Source of the DNA: Apricaphanius iberus
Taxonomy: Eukaryota > Chordata > Actinopteri > Cyprinodontiformes > Aphaniidae
Reading direction: 5' to 3'
DNA: 64,000 nucleotides
NCBI GenBank assembly: GCA_028564705.1
Contig: JAPXFQ010001003.1
Span: 2,423,001-2,487,000 of the forward strand
Every line of letters begins with the position of its first letter. Within the stretch, counting starts at the first letter, position 1. The position numbers and the translations under genes are program-made. This document shows, piece after piece, positions 37,048 to 49,375 of this stretch. Below the pieces are notes generated by a model. The model did no database searches. It worked only from the letters and a program-made list of their open reading frames with translations, and was not told the DNA's origin.

Positions 37048-37115
<68 letters not shown>
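37048..37115. repeat. (CA)n(TA)n compound microsatellite
   Basis: About 11 CA units run directly into about 23 TA units. Confidence 0.95.
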
Positions 37116-37119
<4 letters not shown>

Positions 37120-38749
37120 ATATCCCAACTTTTCTTCTCATGGAAGTTATTAGTATTGTTTCTTTTTTAATTTCAGTTATTAGTATTGATTTAAAACTAA
37201 CTCACTAGATCTACTGTGCACTTTTCTGCAATTCAAAGTCCTCCTTTTCACTCTTTATCCTTCTCCTGCGGTGTTTTGCTGTTACACAAGAGCTTCTGGA
37301 ATAGTCTCAGGCCCGTGCTGCTGTCCTCCTGCATGTGTATGTACGTGTGTTTAACCTTGACAGAGAAACGCTAGGCTTCACTGAGTGCCTGCAAGCACTG
37401 AGCTATCTTTAGCTTTTGTTGTAGCTTTTACCACTGGCCTCCTCCCACTCCTCCTCCTCCTCCTATTTCTCCTCAGCAGCCTACTCACTGTTGGGTGCAC
37501 ATGCAAACATGCACTCTTATGCATGCTTGCACACGACCATCAAACCCATGCACGCTCAACTCACAAAATTTGCACGTTGCCCATAGCTGTTACTGGGCAG
37601 ATTAGAGGACAGTAACCTAGTTCTGGGATAAAAAAACATGAAAATCGTGTTTATTTTTCAGCAAGGAGGGAAAGAGCAACTCCTGCTCCCTGATTTCTGC
37701 CCCAAGGCAAGTTATGATCATTGAGTTTCACAGGATTCGCCCTGCAAAACCAAGGGAGCACAGTATCAAAAAGTATAATCTGAATACATAAATCATATTT
37801 AGCATCCACTAGAGTATAATACTTTAGTAAATAACTTTCGGATAGTCAATTTATATTGCACATTATTCATATGGGCTATTTTCACTAACAATTTCAATGG
37901 GAAATAATGCAGTGTGACTCCTGATGCCAATATCAGCTTGTGGCTTGAATTCAGTGGCTTCATCAATAGTTTATAAGCACTCTGCAAAGTTCTTCTGATT
38001 CATCAGCTAAGTATCTAACAATACCACATTATGCTTTTTCAGATCGGACAGTGTTAACATGAACATTTCAACCTTGGGTGTGTAGCAGCTAAAAGGAGCT
38101 GTCCTCTTCAGGTGAAGTGACCAAAATAATTCAATCAGGATTTCTTTTGATTAACCAGTTACCCCAAAGTTTTATTTTAAAAAAAGATGAAGGTGATGGT
38201 TTTCTACCATGAAGTAGAATGACTGAAATTTAGGCATAATTAATATTTCTTTTAAAGATGTAGTGTTTTTACCAGACCTTCCAGTCAATCCTGCAGTTGT
38301 CTGCAGACTCAATCTGGTCTTATAAAGCTTAATTTTCAGACTTCTTAAAGGCTTGTTATGGAAAACATTTGGAATGCTGGGAAAGCCATGCAATACAGTG
38401 TAATAGTGTTGAAACATTCCTGCAGAGAACTTCAATTCTTTGTTTCTCATCATGTTGGATTTCCGTCAGAGAATGTAGTTCAAACAGATTCATGATTAAG
38501 GTTACAATGTGAGCCAAGAAAAACTGGAATGCAGTAAAGTGCAGCTATAACTCATAGTTTCATGCAAGAGTACAATTGTACATGAATGTTTTTTTGTAAT
38601 CTAAAATGGTTTTTTTAAACACCCACCAAATTTTAATAGAAGATAAAGAAAACCTGAGTAAATGGAAGAAAGATTATGATATTTAATCATGATTTCATGT
38701 ATTAAGTGAGGAAAACTCTTGTTTGCAACAATTTCCATCAAGTGATTTT
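37116..38749. other. Non-coding spacer
   Basis: No supported gene. The frame at 37385-37615 owes its length to a TCC/CTC-rich stretch (37441-37470). Confidence 0.35.
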
Positions 38750-39120
38750 GGGTTAAGTGGCAATTAGTCTTTTTTTATCCCTGTGAAGGAATTGCATATG
38801 ATTCCTCTTTGCAGGATTGTTTTAATTTGGCCCCATTTGAGGGTTTTAAAACTTTTACCGGCTGCCGTGCCAAAGTTTTACATTCTGTTTAAGTTTGGAC
38901 TTTGACTATGTCATTCCAGAACCTTTTTTTTTCTTTTTCTCAGTCACAGGTGGACTTGTTAGTGTCTTTTGGATTATTTTTCAGTAACAAAACCTTAAAC
39001 CTGTTGGACGGCGAACAAAATTCTTGGTTCCGTCCATTATGGCAAATCCAGGTTCAGAAACAACAATAAATGAGACCCACACCATCCAACCGTCACCACC
39101 ATGTTTTACTGTTAGTATAT
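38750..39120 (-). mobile_element. Tc1-like relic
   Basis: Antisense transposase words: AAGTTTGGACTTTGACTATGTCATTCCAGAACC, TTTTGGATTATTTTTCAGTAACAAAACC and CGTCACCACCATGTTTTACTGTTAGTAT. No termini and no frame remain. Confidence 0.6.
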
Positions 39121-39247
39121 TGTATAACAGATGTGTACCTTTATGTTCTACACTATAACAAATACTGTGTGAAAGCCTTCAGAAAAGGACAACAGCCCTC
39201 AGATTACAGAAGAATGGCTGGGGGAAAAAAAGAATTGACAGCTTAAA

Positions 39248-39333
39248 AATATTGTATAAATTTAACATTTAACAACAATATTGTATAAATTATTATTTTA
39301 TACAATATTGTATAAATTTAACATTTAACAACA
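39248..39333. repeat. 30-bp direct duplication
   Basis: AATATTGTATAAATTTAACA plus the next 10 bases (TTTAACAACA) occurs at 39248-39277 and identically at 39304-39333, with a partial third 'AATATTGTATAAAT' between them. Confidence 0.9.
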
Positions 39334-40865
39334 GATTTCGATCCTGTTGGGGATTTAAAACAGGCAGGGCTTAAGTTTGAAAATTTCTGTATGTGCAACA
39401 AAACATAAAGAAAGTTAATCAAATAGCCTGATGATACATGATTTCTTTTATATGATAAACTGGAGATCACAGATTTTAATATGTGAGCTGTTCATGCCTC
39501 TCACGATGCAACTCATCACACTGAACATATACTTGTAATCAGGTGAACAAATAAGTCCTTCCTCCCCGAATCTGAAATTACCTTTTCATGCATTTTCATC
39601 CCTATTCAATCATGTCAGTGTGAGATTGTCTGATAATAGTCATTTTACACCGCAGCGTGGGAGCTATTGGTGTATGTGTGCAGGTGCTTCTGCATCTTCT
39701 TCCTCTTTTTACTTTCTTTTTTCTGCACGATAGAGCTTGAAACTGTCAGGTGTGCTTTTCCAGCTCAACATTTTAAGTTATATGTTTTTGGTTGTTCAGA
39801 TTCTGGGCCGTTCTGCACTTCAGCTGACACAGATCTGAAAATATTGCTTTTCCTCTGTATTTCTTTCCCTGCCCTCCAGCAAAAGAACATAATTTTTTTC
39901 ATATTTTACTTTACCACATGTTAATGTCTGAGAAATAATTCTGTTTATTTCACATCTTAGATATCCAGTGGATTTTCCTGCCAAGCTCCCAGTGGGTTTT
40001 CTTGCAGCTGCCACATTTTGAAACCCAGAATGTGTGCTGGGCTGCACAGCTGGTGAATAATGAATGGAATTGCTAAATGCGGTCCCTTCTGCCTTAAAAT
40101 TGTCAGAGTAAAAACAAGAGCCACGCTGCAGTTTCAGAACCTCTGAATTCCCCTTAAATTGCACCACACCCCTGACAGAATAAGAGGCTGTTTAGCTGTT
40201 TGGAGACTTTTCTTTCCCAGATGCTGTTTTATAAGCTCCTAATGAAAGACAGCCGATGGAAGCCCTTTAGGTCAGTCTCCTCGGCATAGTTACAGACCAT
40301 TGCATGCTTCATGCAGGGTGATTTAAATGTGCGCCATAGGAGATATTGCAAAAAGCATTTACGCAGTGGTTTTCCATTTTCTCTTCTTCATTCTTGTCTC
40401 CTGATACGGTAATGGAGACAAGAATTTCTCAGACAATTGACAAAGGAGGTTGTATCTCTTTCCTTTCTAAAGCAAAACTGTGAAGGTTTCATTGTAAAAC
40501 TAAAGAAAGAAAGAGACTACCGGTAATTGAGAACAGGGAAATTGTGACTTTTTATTTCATTTTCTTGCAGCATATGAGCAAAATAAATTCTGGAAGCAAC
40601 TGTAAAAACAAAATGGATCTTTTTATCAAAAGGATTCCTCCTACAGTGACAAGGAAAGGTACGGTTGGTGCTGATGAGCTGTGGAGATTTAAAAAAAAAC
40701 ATATTTGTTCTCACAGGGTGTCTCAATACACGAGAATGCCATTAAAAACGTAATTTATTTCTATAATGAAGTCAAGAGGTCACGGCGCTAATTTATGTAG
40801 ATTTGAAACATATAGAGTGTCAGGTTTTCACATTTATATCTATTCATTTTTATGGCTTTGACTTA
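39334..40865. other. Non-coding spacer
   Basis: No supported gene or named repeat. Confidence 0.35.
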
Positions 40866-40945
40866 CAACGAAGGTTGCTGGAGATAGGCACCAACCCCTC
40901 CACAACCCTGCATAGGATAGACAGTGTAGACAATCAATTTATGGA
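40866..40945 (-). repeat. Teleost interspersed repeat, copy 3 (inverted)
   Basis: GTTGCTGGAGATAGGCACCAACCCCTCCACAACCCTGCATAGGATAGACAGTG is the inverse of the 5' part of the repeat at 23772-23900 (GGTGCCTATCTCCAGC). Only about 80 bp remain. Confidence 0.65.
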
Positions 40946-41881
40946 CTTATTTGTAATAAAACCCAAATCAGTTTTCTCTAAAAAAAAACTAATACTACAC
41001 AAGACCAAATAATAATAATTTTTAATGCAATTACATTTATTTATTTTACATTTGACCATGGCTCAGGAGATAGGAGCTGGTCTTGTAATTAGAGGGTTGT
41101 GGATGTAACTACTAAATATGCTCGGATTACCAGATTGGCTCAGGGGCCTGCGCTTAACTATGACGAAGCATTACATGATTGCCTGGACGCTGACATTAGA
41201 CAACATGATTGGCTGGACGTTAGAATGCAGTGTGCTTTTTTAAAAAAGCTTATTAAACAAATAGCAAGGATACAAAACACGAACGAAAGTAGTATATAGA
41301 GGAATTCAATACAAACAACCAGGGGTGTTATATAAATATCGTACACACAAAATGTACCTTTATGAATTCTTTTGACAGCCTTCTTCTTGATAGCCTGATA
41401 TTGATTTGATGTATAGTTAAACATATCCTCTTTTGTGGTTTTCTAAAAAAATAAACAGAAGAAAACATTTTTACATCATAGAAAAATCTGTCAAAAATAT
41501 GGCAAATAGCCACCTGCCAAACTCTTTCCGAAGCCCATGCATGAAAGAGCAGTATGAGAAAAATGTTGTGATTTCTTAATGTCCCCACAGGAGCTGTTGC
41601 CAACATTTATCTCTTTTAAATGTAACCATATAGTCCTTGCAAGGTAGGTTGTCCGAGTTAAGTCAGACATGTTGCTCAGTGGTCCAAACTACTCTATTCA
41701 GATAAAAAAAAAATTGGGATTTCATTTGGAAATCAATATCCCAGAATGGGAAAGATCAGTGGAGAAACACAATATTCAAGTTGCTTGAGGCGTGAAGTTT
41801 CCATATTGAGTGATATCTGGGTGATCACTGTGCTCAGTTAGCCAACAAGCTTGACCTAAACCCCATAGTGAAGCTATAGAG
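40946..41881. other. Non-coding spacer
   Basis: No supported gene. GGCTCAGGAGATAGGAGCTGG at about 41061 is reminiscent of a tRNA-derived or SINE head but has no tRNA fold. Within 41170-41220 the words 'ATGATTGCCTGGACGCTGACATTAGA' / 'ATGATTGGCTGGACGTTAGA' form a small tandem repeat. Confidence 0.35.
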
Positions 41882-42107
41882 CAGGGATCTCCAAATCCAG
41901 ACCTCAAGGGCCAGTATCCTGCATGTTTTAGTTCTTTCTCTGGTACAACACACTGTAATCAACTTATGTCTCATTAACACATGTCTCTGCAGAACTTTGC
42001 CATACTGAGGAAGAAGATGGAAAATTTGAATCAGATGTGTTGGAGCAGAGACGCATTTAAAACTGGTAGGGCAACGGCCCTGGAGGCCTAGATTTTGGAG
42101 ACCACTT
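41882..42107. mobile_element. Palindromic hAT-like MITE with 8-bp target duplication
   Basis: A 226-bp element with matching ends (CAGGGATCTCC... and ...GGAGACCACTT). It is flanked by CTATAGAG (41874-41881) and GTATAGAG (42108-42115), 7 of 8 identical, the duplication length of hAT elements. The interior is itself partly palindromic (CCTCAAGGGCCAG... / ...CGGCCCTGGAGG). Confidence 0.75.
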
Positions 42108-42829
42108 GTATAGAGTATTCTCTTTACTAGGGGTGGAGCCGAAAATGGTATTCGAAAGGGCACAAATAACGTGTTATAACGTTAATGTGTGCCCTGGATG
42201 AGAAGTGAGTAAGGTTTATGAGTCAGGGAGGGGGGTGGAGAGAGAGGTAAAATAGGTGTCCGTCACAGCTGCAACCCACACAACAGATCTACCTGAAATA
42301 AGATTGATCAATATCACTTCATGTGTAATAATCTATTTAATATGCTGTTTTCAGTTTTTGAAATGGATCAGAAATACATTTTGCATAGACATTCTACTTT
42401 ATTGAGACATTTCTGTATGTGCTCCATGTCTGCGGGTTTGCAGAAATGGTTTGTTCCCATGAATACAAAGAACCGTCATGCTCTTTAGTGGTTTGAGAAG
42501 CATAACCCATAATCACAATGTTCTTGGTTTCATTCCAGTAGAGCTTTCCCTGTTATTTTCTTATCCTCTTTCAACTGCTGTAAATTTCAGGTAAAGGGAC
42601 TGAAAATAAAATCAGTTGGGGTTTTTTATTTTATTTTTTTAGTTCAATAGAGACACAGAGAGTTCTTAGAACAGTGATAAGCAATTCAAAGTCTATTTGC
42701 ATAGCATTATTCATACATAAGGCAGTCAAAGGAGATTTATAAAAGCAGATGATTAAAATAAGAACTGATGTACAATTGAGACATCACTTATAAAGAAAAA
42801 AATGCAAAAAATGTATTTCCCAATTAATT
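42108..42829. other. Non-coding spacer
   Basis: No gene or named repeat recognised. Confidence 0.35.
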
Positions 42830-42948
42830 AACGGGGAGGTGGGAGGTCCTACCTATTAAATGACACTGGAAAATCTGTAAAGCACTTTGAGCTGCATTTT
42901 TTTTGTATGAAAAGCGCTTTATAAATAAAGCTTGTTTGATTTGATTTG
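42830..42948 (+). mobile_element. LINE/SINE 3' tail
   Basis: CTGTAAAGCACTTTGAGCTGC ... GAAAAGCGCTTTATAAATAAAGC followed by TTGTTTGATTTGATTTG short repeats, a typical teleost retroposon tail. Different in sequence from the tails at 9060 and 13440. Confidence 0.65.
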
Positions 42949-42959
42949 GAAAGGCCTAA

Positions 42960-43430
42960 CAGTGCATTCACTCCAAACGCATTTGAAGCGTTGTGGACCA
43001 ATCAGGAGCCTTGTGACGTGATGTCAGGGATGCTGTGACTGACAATGAGTCACAGCATCAGCATGACATGGAGTAAACACTGATAAAAACAGTGGCTAGT
43101 CACCCCGAGTTAAATGACACCAGTTGTTTTCTATACAGAGAAGTAGACCGGATGCCGCGCTCATACATGCAGGGCTCAATGGACATGGTGCTCCCCTCCC
43201 AGCCCCGGAGGGTTGGGAGAGGGAGCGAAAAGAGGAGGAGGCCAGCGGACTGCGACAGAGCGGTGCCAGTCAGGGTCTTCCCACAAGTTGCATATTTCCA
43301 TCTTGATGTATGTCAAAATGGTATATTTTGACGAGTATCCAATTCTCTTTGGAGGTGTGTCGAGGTGTGAATGTTCAAGCATCCAACTTGAGTTGTGTGG
43401 CACGTTTGATGCTTTGGTGTGAACGCACTG
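42960..43430. mobile_element. Harbinger-like MITE with TAA duplication
   Basis: 471 bp. Ends CAGTGCATTCACTCCAAA and, inverted, CAGTGCGTTCACACCAAA (16 of 18 identical). TAA flanks both sides (42957-42959, 43431-43433). The interior has an inverted word GATGCTGTGACTGAC / GAGTCACAGCATC near 43030-43056 and a GC-rich segment with no gene. Confidence 0.7.
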
Positions 43431-43646
43431 TAAGATATTGCATTGCTTTACGTACCAATTACAACAGCCACCCAGTGCAGTGATTTGTTTCTATGTGTGC
43501 TTTTAAGTCTCTATGTCTCTGTATGTAACCTATATGCATGAAAATGCATGGTGGCAGAGGTTGCTGGAAGTTCAAGTGTGGAGACAGTTGTAGAGATGGA
43601 GGGTTAGAAGTCATCCCCACCAAGCCTTGGAGACCCGAGAGTAAGT

Positions 43647-46010
43647 ATGTAATCTTTATTTATATAGCACCTTTCACAGACAGAGATCACAAAGTGCTTC
43701 ACAAAAATGCAAATAGAAACAAAAGCAAATTTACATTTACAATCACAAAACATGGTGGTCATGAAACAACCCCTTTCCCACTGGAATTGAAATGCTTTTT
43801 CAAACAAGTAGGTTTTCAGTTTACACTTAAAAACATCAACACAATCAAGTAAGCACAAGGAAAGCGGAAGATCGTTCCAGAGCGTCGGTGCGACCACCTG
43901 GAAGGAGCGATCTCCTCTCATCTTGTAACAAGTATGAGGGACCATGAGAAGGTTCTGATCCTGAGACCTCAGCCTCCGAGAGGGAGTATGAGGACACAAC
44001 AAGTCTCTGATGTAAGAGGGAGCTTGACCATGCAAGGCTCTGAAGGTCAACACCAGGATTTTAAAATTGAAACGAAAGTGACTGGGAGCCAATGGAGGGC
44101 TTTTAGAATGGGAGTAATATGAGCCCTTCTTTTTGTGCGAGTCACTAACCTCGCTGCAGAGTTTTGTAACTGCTGAAGGCGGGACAACTCCTTTTTGTTC
44201 AGACAAGAGAATAAACAATTACAATAGTCTAAATGGGAAGACACGAAGATGTGGATAATCATCTCTTCGTACACTTGTTCTAAGTTTGGAGATTTTTCTC
44301 AGATAGTAAAAACAGTTCCTTGTCAGTAGTTTTGAGGGATGCTCTAAGGACATTGCTTTGTCAAAGTTAACGCCTAGATTTTTGAAGCTTGTTTTAGTAG
44401 ACAAACTCAGGTCGCCCAAATACTCGTGAATCCCTGGAATAGCGTCATCAGGGGCAAACACCAGCATCTCCGTTTTGTCTGAATTTAGTTGCAGGGAACT
44501 TGTACCAAGCCATTTTTTAACTTGCGCAAGACGTTTCAGCAAAGAGCTTAACTTCTGGATCTCAGAGGGCTTGAAAGAGCAGTAAAGCTGAATATCATCA
44601 GCATACAAATGGTAAGAAACATCATCAAAGATCTGGATAATTTTCCCTAATGGAAGGACATAGAGTAAAAACAAAATCGGGCCCAAAACCGAGCCCTGAG
44701 GAACCCCACACAGCAAATCAGCAGAGTCAGACAGGAACGTATTTGCAGAGACAGTAAAGCTCCTGCCCGATAAACAAGAGGAGAACCATGCAAGGACTGG
44801 TCCTGACATTCCGACCAGGTCATGCAGTCTTATCAACAAGATTTGGTGATTCACAGTGTCAAATGCTGACGAGAGATCTAACAACACAAGAACAGTACAT
44901 CTTCCAGAGTCTGCAGACATTATAAAATCACTGGACACTTTGAGCAGGGCTGTTTCCGTGGAGTGATGCTTACGGAAACCGGATTGAAAAGTGTCAAAAA
45001 TGTTGTGTTTCTCCAAGAAGGGTACCAACTGATCAGAGACCACCTTCTCCAACACTTTGGACAAAAACGGAAGTTTTGAGATGGACCTGAAATTGTTCAA
45101 ATGCGTAGGATCAAGGTTAGGCTTTTTGAGAAGAGGTTCCACAATGGCATGTTTTAAAGAACTGGGAAAAATACCAGTTGACAGTGAAAGGTTGATCAGA
45201 TTGATAACCCAGGGGCCAATGACATCAAAAACTTTAACAAAAAGTTTACAGGGCAGAACATCAGACACACAGAAAGAGGGCTTCATTCTGGTTACCAGAG
45301 CTGAGACATTGGCTTGTGTAACAGGGCTAAAAGAGGACCACTCATGGGGAACAAGCTCAACAGCATCAGGTGTGCAAAACCAGGGTGTTGGAAGTTGTGC
45401 TTTGATATCCTGGATTTTATCAATAAAAGACGTTCGAAATTCATTGCTGTCAGCTTTAAAAAACACAGGTGCAGGAGGGGCAGCAGGACATACAGTAGAG
45501 TTGATGGTATCAAACAATACTTGACGTTTTTTCTTATTCATGGTGATCAGCTGGCGAAAGTAGTAAGATCTGGCATTTTTTATCGTTTCGTTTAAAGAAG
45601 ACATAAGTTCCCTGAGGTGCAACCTAGACCTCAAGTTTGGTGGACTTCCACAGACGCTTTGTTTTCCAACACAGGCTCTTCATTTCATGAATACCATCAT
45701 TAATCCAGGGACACACTGCGCTATGAGACACCAGATTCAACCTGATCCAAAATGGACTCACGGTGGCTATTAAAACTATGCATGAGGCAATCCACATCGT
45801 GACATTCCAAAAATAATGTTCTGTCTTTGGGCCTCCCAAAGACAGAACAGCCATCAGGACACAGTTCATTTAAATGAATAAACTCCCCTTCTCTCTGCCA
45901 TGTGTCCGTGAAGAACATAAAATCTAGATTTTCCTTGGTAAAACGTTCATTCAGAGAGAGAGTTATTCGCTATAGAACTGACGTTCAGTAGACCGAGCCG
46001 CAACAAGGGT
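43647..46010 (-). mobile_element. L2/CR1-type LINE, 5'-incomplete, frameshifted
   Basis: About 2.4 kb on the minus strand: part of the endonuclease, the reverse transcriptase, and a 3' end reading (minus) AAGGTGCTATATAAATAAAG near 43650-43675, a teleost LINE tail. The 5' end is not sharp; endonuclease-like text (NVSSIANNSLSLNERF) begins by about 45985. The larger size and longer open frame compared with the other LINE pieces make it the best preserved retrotransposon here. Confidence 0.85.
43790..45985 (-). pseudogene. LINE polyprotein: endonuclease remnant and reverse transcriptase
   Basis: Order from the 5' side: endonuclease start (LDFMFFTDTWQREGEF, about 45925-45875); a jump from CSVFG to a later segment (WINDGIHEMKSL...RLWKSTKL), implying an internal endonuclease deletion; then a 471-codon open frame (44219-45634) with the reverse-transcriptase core. 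Visible motifs are VEPLLKKPNLDP, NFRSISKLPFLSKVLEKV, LLDLSSAFDTVNHQILL (first catalytic Asp), GVPQGSVLGPILFLLY and the intact YADD box (HLYADDIQLYC). Frameshifts at about 45720-45870, 45630 and 44220-44270 separate the parts. The C-terminus reads FKCKLKTYLFEKAF near 43790. This is the CR1/L2/Rex1 branch by motif style. It is not functional as it stands. Confidence 0.83.
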
Positions 46011-46229
46011 GATGTCACGGTCTTTGTGTCAGCTGGAGCTGTACGCGCTAGACACAGCAGGATTGGTTGAAGGTACGCAACACGTCACGTGTTCTCCATC
46101 TGTGTCGGGGAATCAGATGATTGTGGATCGGAGTAAACACGGGAAGGCATGGAGGAGATTGACATGTGCTCTACCTGGTAGGTCTCTGAGTGGACATTAT
46201 AGTATCCATGTAAGCCCACACTTCACTCA
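46011..46229. other. Sequence just 5' of the LINE
   Basis: Could be the LINE's own 5' part or flanking DNA; no frame continues convincingly. Contains CACGTCACGTG near 46081-46091. Confidence 0.3.
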
Positions 46230-47160
46230 CAAGCTGTAGCAATAAAAGAGTACCACCAATAAAAGTCCACTAACAGACTGCCTGTAGCCTAGATATCCTC
46301 TTGAATTCAAGGAATTCAACCTTACCCACAAACTTTGACATATGTCCACCAATAACACCATGTCAACCCACACCACAGTTAGAGAATTGGTGGCCTCTAC
46401 AGAGGTCCAGACAGTGCCCAAGACGCCTGCCTAAAACATCCGACTACACGTCCCCACCTCCCCAAATTTTCCAACCATGAGTGTCATCACCCCATCCCAC
46501 CTCCAATTAACTGGAAGGAAAGGCACCTTTATAGCACACTCTCAGCCAACACTGCAATTCAAGGTGTCCTTTTGCTGCAACCCCACAAAGCCAGCTATGC
46601 TACTATATAGGCTGTAGGACATTGTCATAACCTTAACCTCATCAGACATGACCAGGATACTGAACCAAAATCCCAAACATCCTGGAAAAGATTCAAGCCA
46701 TACACTCAGTAATAAAGTTGTTAAACACCCACAACAGCCCCCATCTAAAAAGCCGAACCATTGAAAAGCCATTGCACCAAGAGAGAGAAAAAGCACTTCC
46801 ACCTCCCAAATGACACAGAGATGTCACAAGACAAATTGTTAAATCAACTGAGTCCCCAAGCAATGATCATCACATCCCATGAACCAACACTGGGTCAGAC
46901 CAACCTCCACCACCACCACCCCCTCCATGGGAGGGAAACCTTTATGGAAAACCTTCACTATGCCCAACAGCTCACAACACAACAAGCCCAGACACCCTAA
47001 TAATCCAGCTCTCCTACCAGACCACAAAATTCCACCTGGTAATAACAGCAAAATAAACCATGTAAAAAAAATAATAAAGCCTCACACCATCAAAACAAGC
47101 AGCTGCAGGCCACCAGCTGGCTCAAAGCAAACACAGGAAACTTAATCCGCAAAGAACAGG
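46230..47160. repeat. G-depleted, C/A-rich block of unknown identity
   Basis: Over about 930 bp the + strand is strikingly poor in G and rich in C and A (e.g. CCAACCTCCACCACCACCAC near 46901). Frames on both strands are broken and unrecognised. The sustained strand bias is unlike any neighbour. It may be part of a repeat family with strand-biased composition; I cannot name it. Confidence 0.5.
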
Positions 47161-48045
47161 CCATTCTGGGCTGGAAACAAAACCACCATGAGCAACAGAA
47201 TTAAATGATTTAAGGACTGCTTTGATATATTCCACTGTCCTGATGTTGCTCAGGTTTGATGGGGTTTTATTACTGATGCCAGTCGAAACTTCATTACATT
47301 TTAACCCACTGAAAATAAACATATGCACCCAATTTTATGCATTTTTTGTCATTTTTAGGGTGTTTAAAATAATTTCTTACCTTAGATTTTTATATTTTAA
47401 TCTGTGTTGCACTAAATGCTAAAAAAGATAGGGCACAGTACATCCACAAACATAAGCTATTCTTATTAAAAACTCATCAGAAGGGCAGCTTTGCTAAACC
47501 CTCTGAACCCTTTGATGTCCAGATTAAGTATTCTTCTGTTTTATAATCTTTTTACCTCAAAGACCTGTTTGTTTTTTTGTTTTCAGCTGCACTCATTTAC
47601 TTCTTGGTTCAAACTGTGTTATTTGGTTCTTTCATCACAGGCAAGCGTCTATAAAGATATTTGTAGAAGCAATCCCATGTAAATGCTTTCTAAAAGAAAG
47701 GAGGTTATGATCCTGCTTTTTGGCTGTTTCATTCATCATCTTTGTTTCTTTTTTTCTATTTTTCTTTTTACTTTGCCAGCACATGTGGGTCTGCACATGC
47801 CGGGTATTACCATCCATGGGCTTTCCTGTCTAGACTGGATTTAAAGCTCTCAGTGACCCGGTAGTCTGATTCCACCAGTGATTCCTGGTATCAACCCCAG
47901 TTTAAGGCTGCTGTAATAGGATTAAATTTGCACTGAATGACTTTTTCTACATCACCTTTAATTGCTGGTTGACTTTACACTTGTGTAAAAACAAGATTCA
48001 GGAACAGAAGCAGTGTGCAAGAAAAGGTATATTCTGTTGTCATAC
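47161..48045. other. Non-coding spacer
   Basis: No gene or named repeat recognised. Confidence 0.35.
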
Positions 48046-48145
48046 AGTGCCTTAAAAAAGTATCTGCATCCTTTTTATATTTGTATGTTACAACCACAAA
48101 CTAATGTATTTCATTGAGATTTTGTTTGTAAGACCAAACTTACTG
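48046..48145. mobile_element. Isolated Tc1-like terminal repeat
   Basis: CAGTGCCTTAAAAAAGTATCTGCATCC ... GTTACAACCACAAACTAATGTATTTCATTGAGATTTTG is a recognisable terminal inverted repeat of a fish Tc1-like family. No transposase follows within reach, so this is a solitary end. Confidence 0.7.
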
Positions 48146-49066
48146 TTACGAACTCATAACGATGCATAAAGATGTGAAGACCCACTTTAGACTTTTGCAT
48201 AGCTAAGATATCATCAGATGATCATTATCAAAAAAATCTTAGTGTATTTAAACTTTTGAGTTTGACTGGACCGTTTTGATCAAAAACGTATGTTTCTCTC
48301 ATTATTCTACCATTCAGTAAAATAAAGTCGAGAGTTGTAAATTTGATTTAATGAATAGGTTGTGTTTCCTTTTTTTACAATGTATGGAAAGAGCTGATTT
48401 TAACTATATCTCCCTTACAGTCTTTTTTAAATCACTATCCTTTGTTTTTGTTAACATCTACCGTTATATTTATTTAATTGTCTACACTTAGTCTGCAGTA
48501 CTTCTTATATATGTTTTTAGTACTTTTATTCATGTATAATCCTGTTTATGCTGTACTATGCATCATATTGTTTTATGTGTTCTGACTCTGACGCCCAGCT
48601 AAATGTCAACCCACATTTATCATGTGAAGTATTTGACCTGACTTGAGGACAACTTGTCATATATTGTGAAAATCCACTTTCCCATTTCTACACAAATGTA
48701 TTCACGCTTTTGTCCCAGCATGGAGTTTCAACACAGTATGCTTCACTTTTATTCATGGCTTGATACATGGATTTTAAGTCTATTAGACCAGTTGAAAGTA
48801 CTCTATAGATCTGAGATGGATGTAAAAGGATACATGGTTCCTAAAGATCTTTTTAAAAACTTGTATTTAGTTTCAGTTCTATATTGTTGTCTTTCATGTG
48901 ACCTTGACTAGTGATTACAGGGTATTTAGGGTTCATACATATTTGTATATTAATACATATTCCTTTAATATTTTCCCTTTGAATGCAATTTAAACTAACA
49001 ATGCAACATTGATTTGGGTTTACATCAAGCAACATATTCACATAGTCACCCATCTTTTGTTTATAT
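48146..49066. other. Non-coding spacer
   Basis: No supported gene; the frame at 48654-48911 has no recognised feature. Confidence 0.35.
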
Positions 49067-49375
49067 AGTAGATACAGAAACTACTGTCATATTGTCTGCT
49101 TTGCTAGATACAGATCCCTTTACATTTTTCACTCTTTGTTTCATTGCAGCCATTTTCTAAAATAAAATACATATATATTTATCATGAATGTACTCAAGCA
49201 CCCCATCTTGAAAGAAAAAAACAGAAATGTAAAAGTTGTTGCAAATACATTAAAAAGAAAAACTGAAATATTACATAGCCATTAGTATTCTGATCCTTTG
49301 CAGTGACGCTCATATCTAACTCATATGCTGTCAATTTCTTTCATCCTCCTTGAGATGGTTCTGCTCCTTCGTTGG

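Noticed and set aside
37048..37115. Frames through the (CA)n(TA)n tract
   Set aside because: Translation of a microsatellite (YIYIYI / HTHTHT), not a gene.
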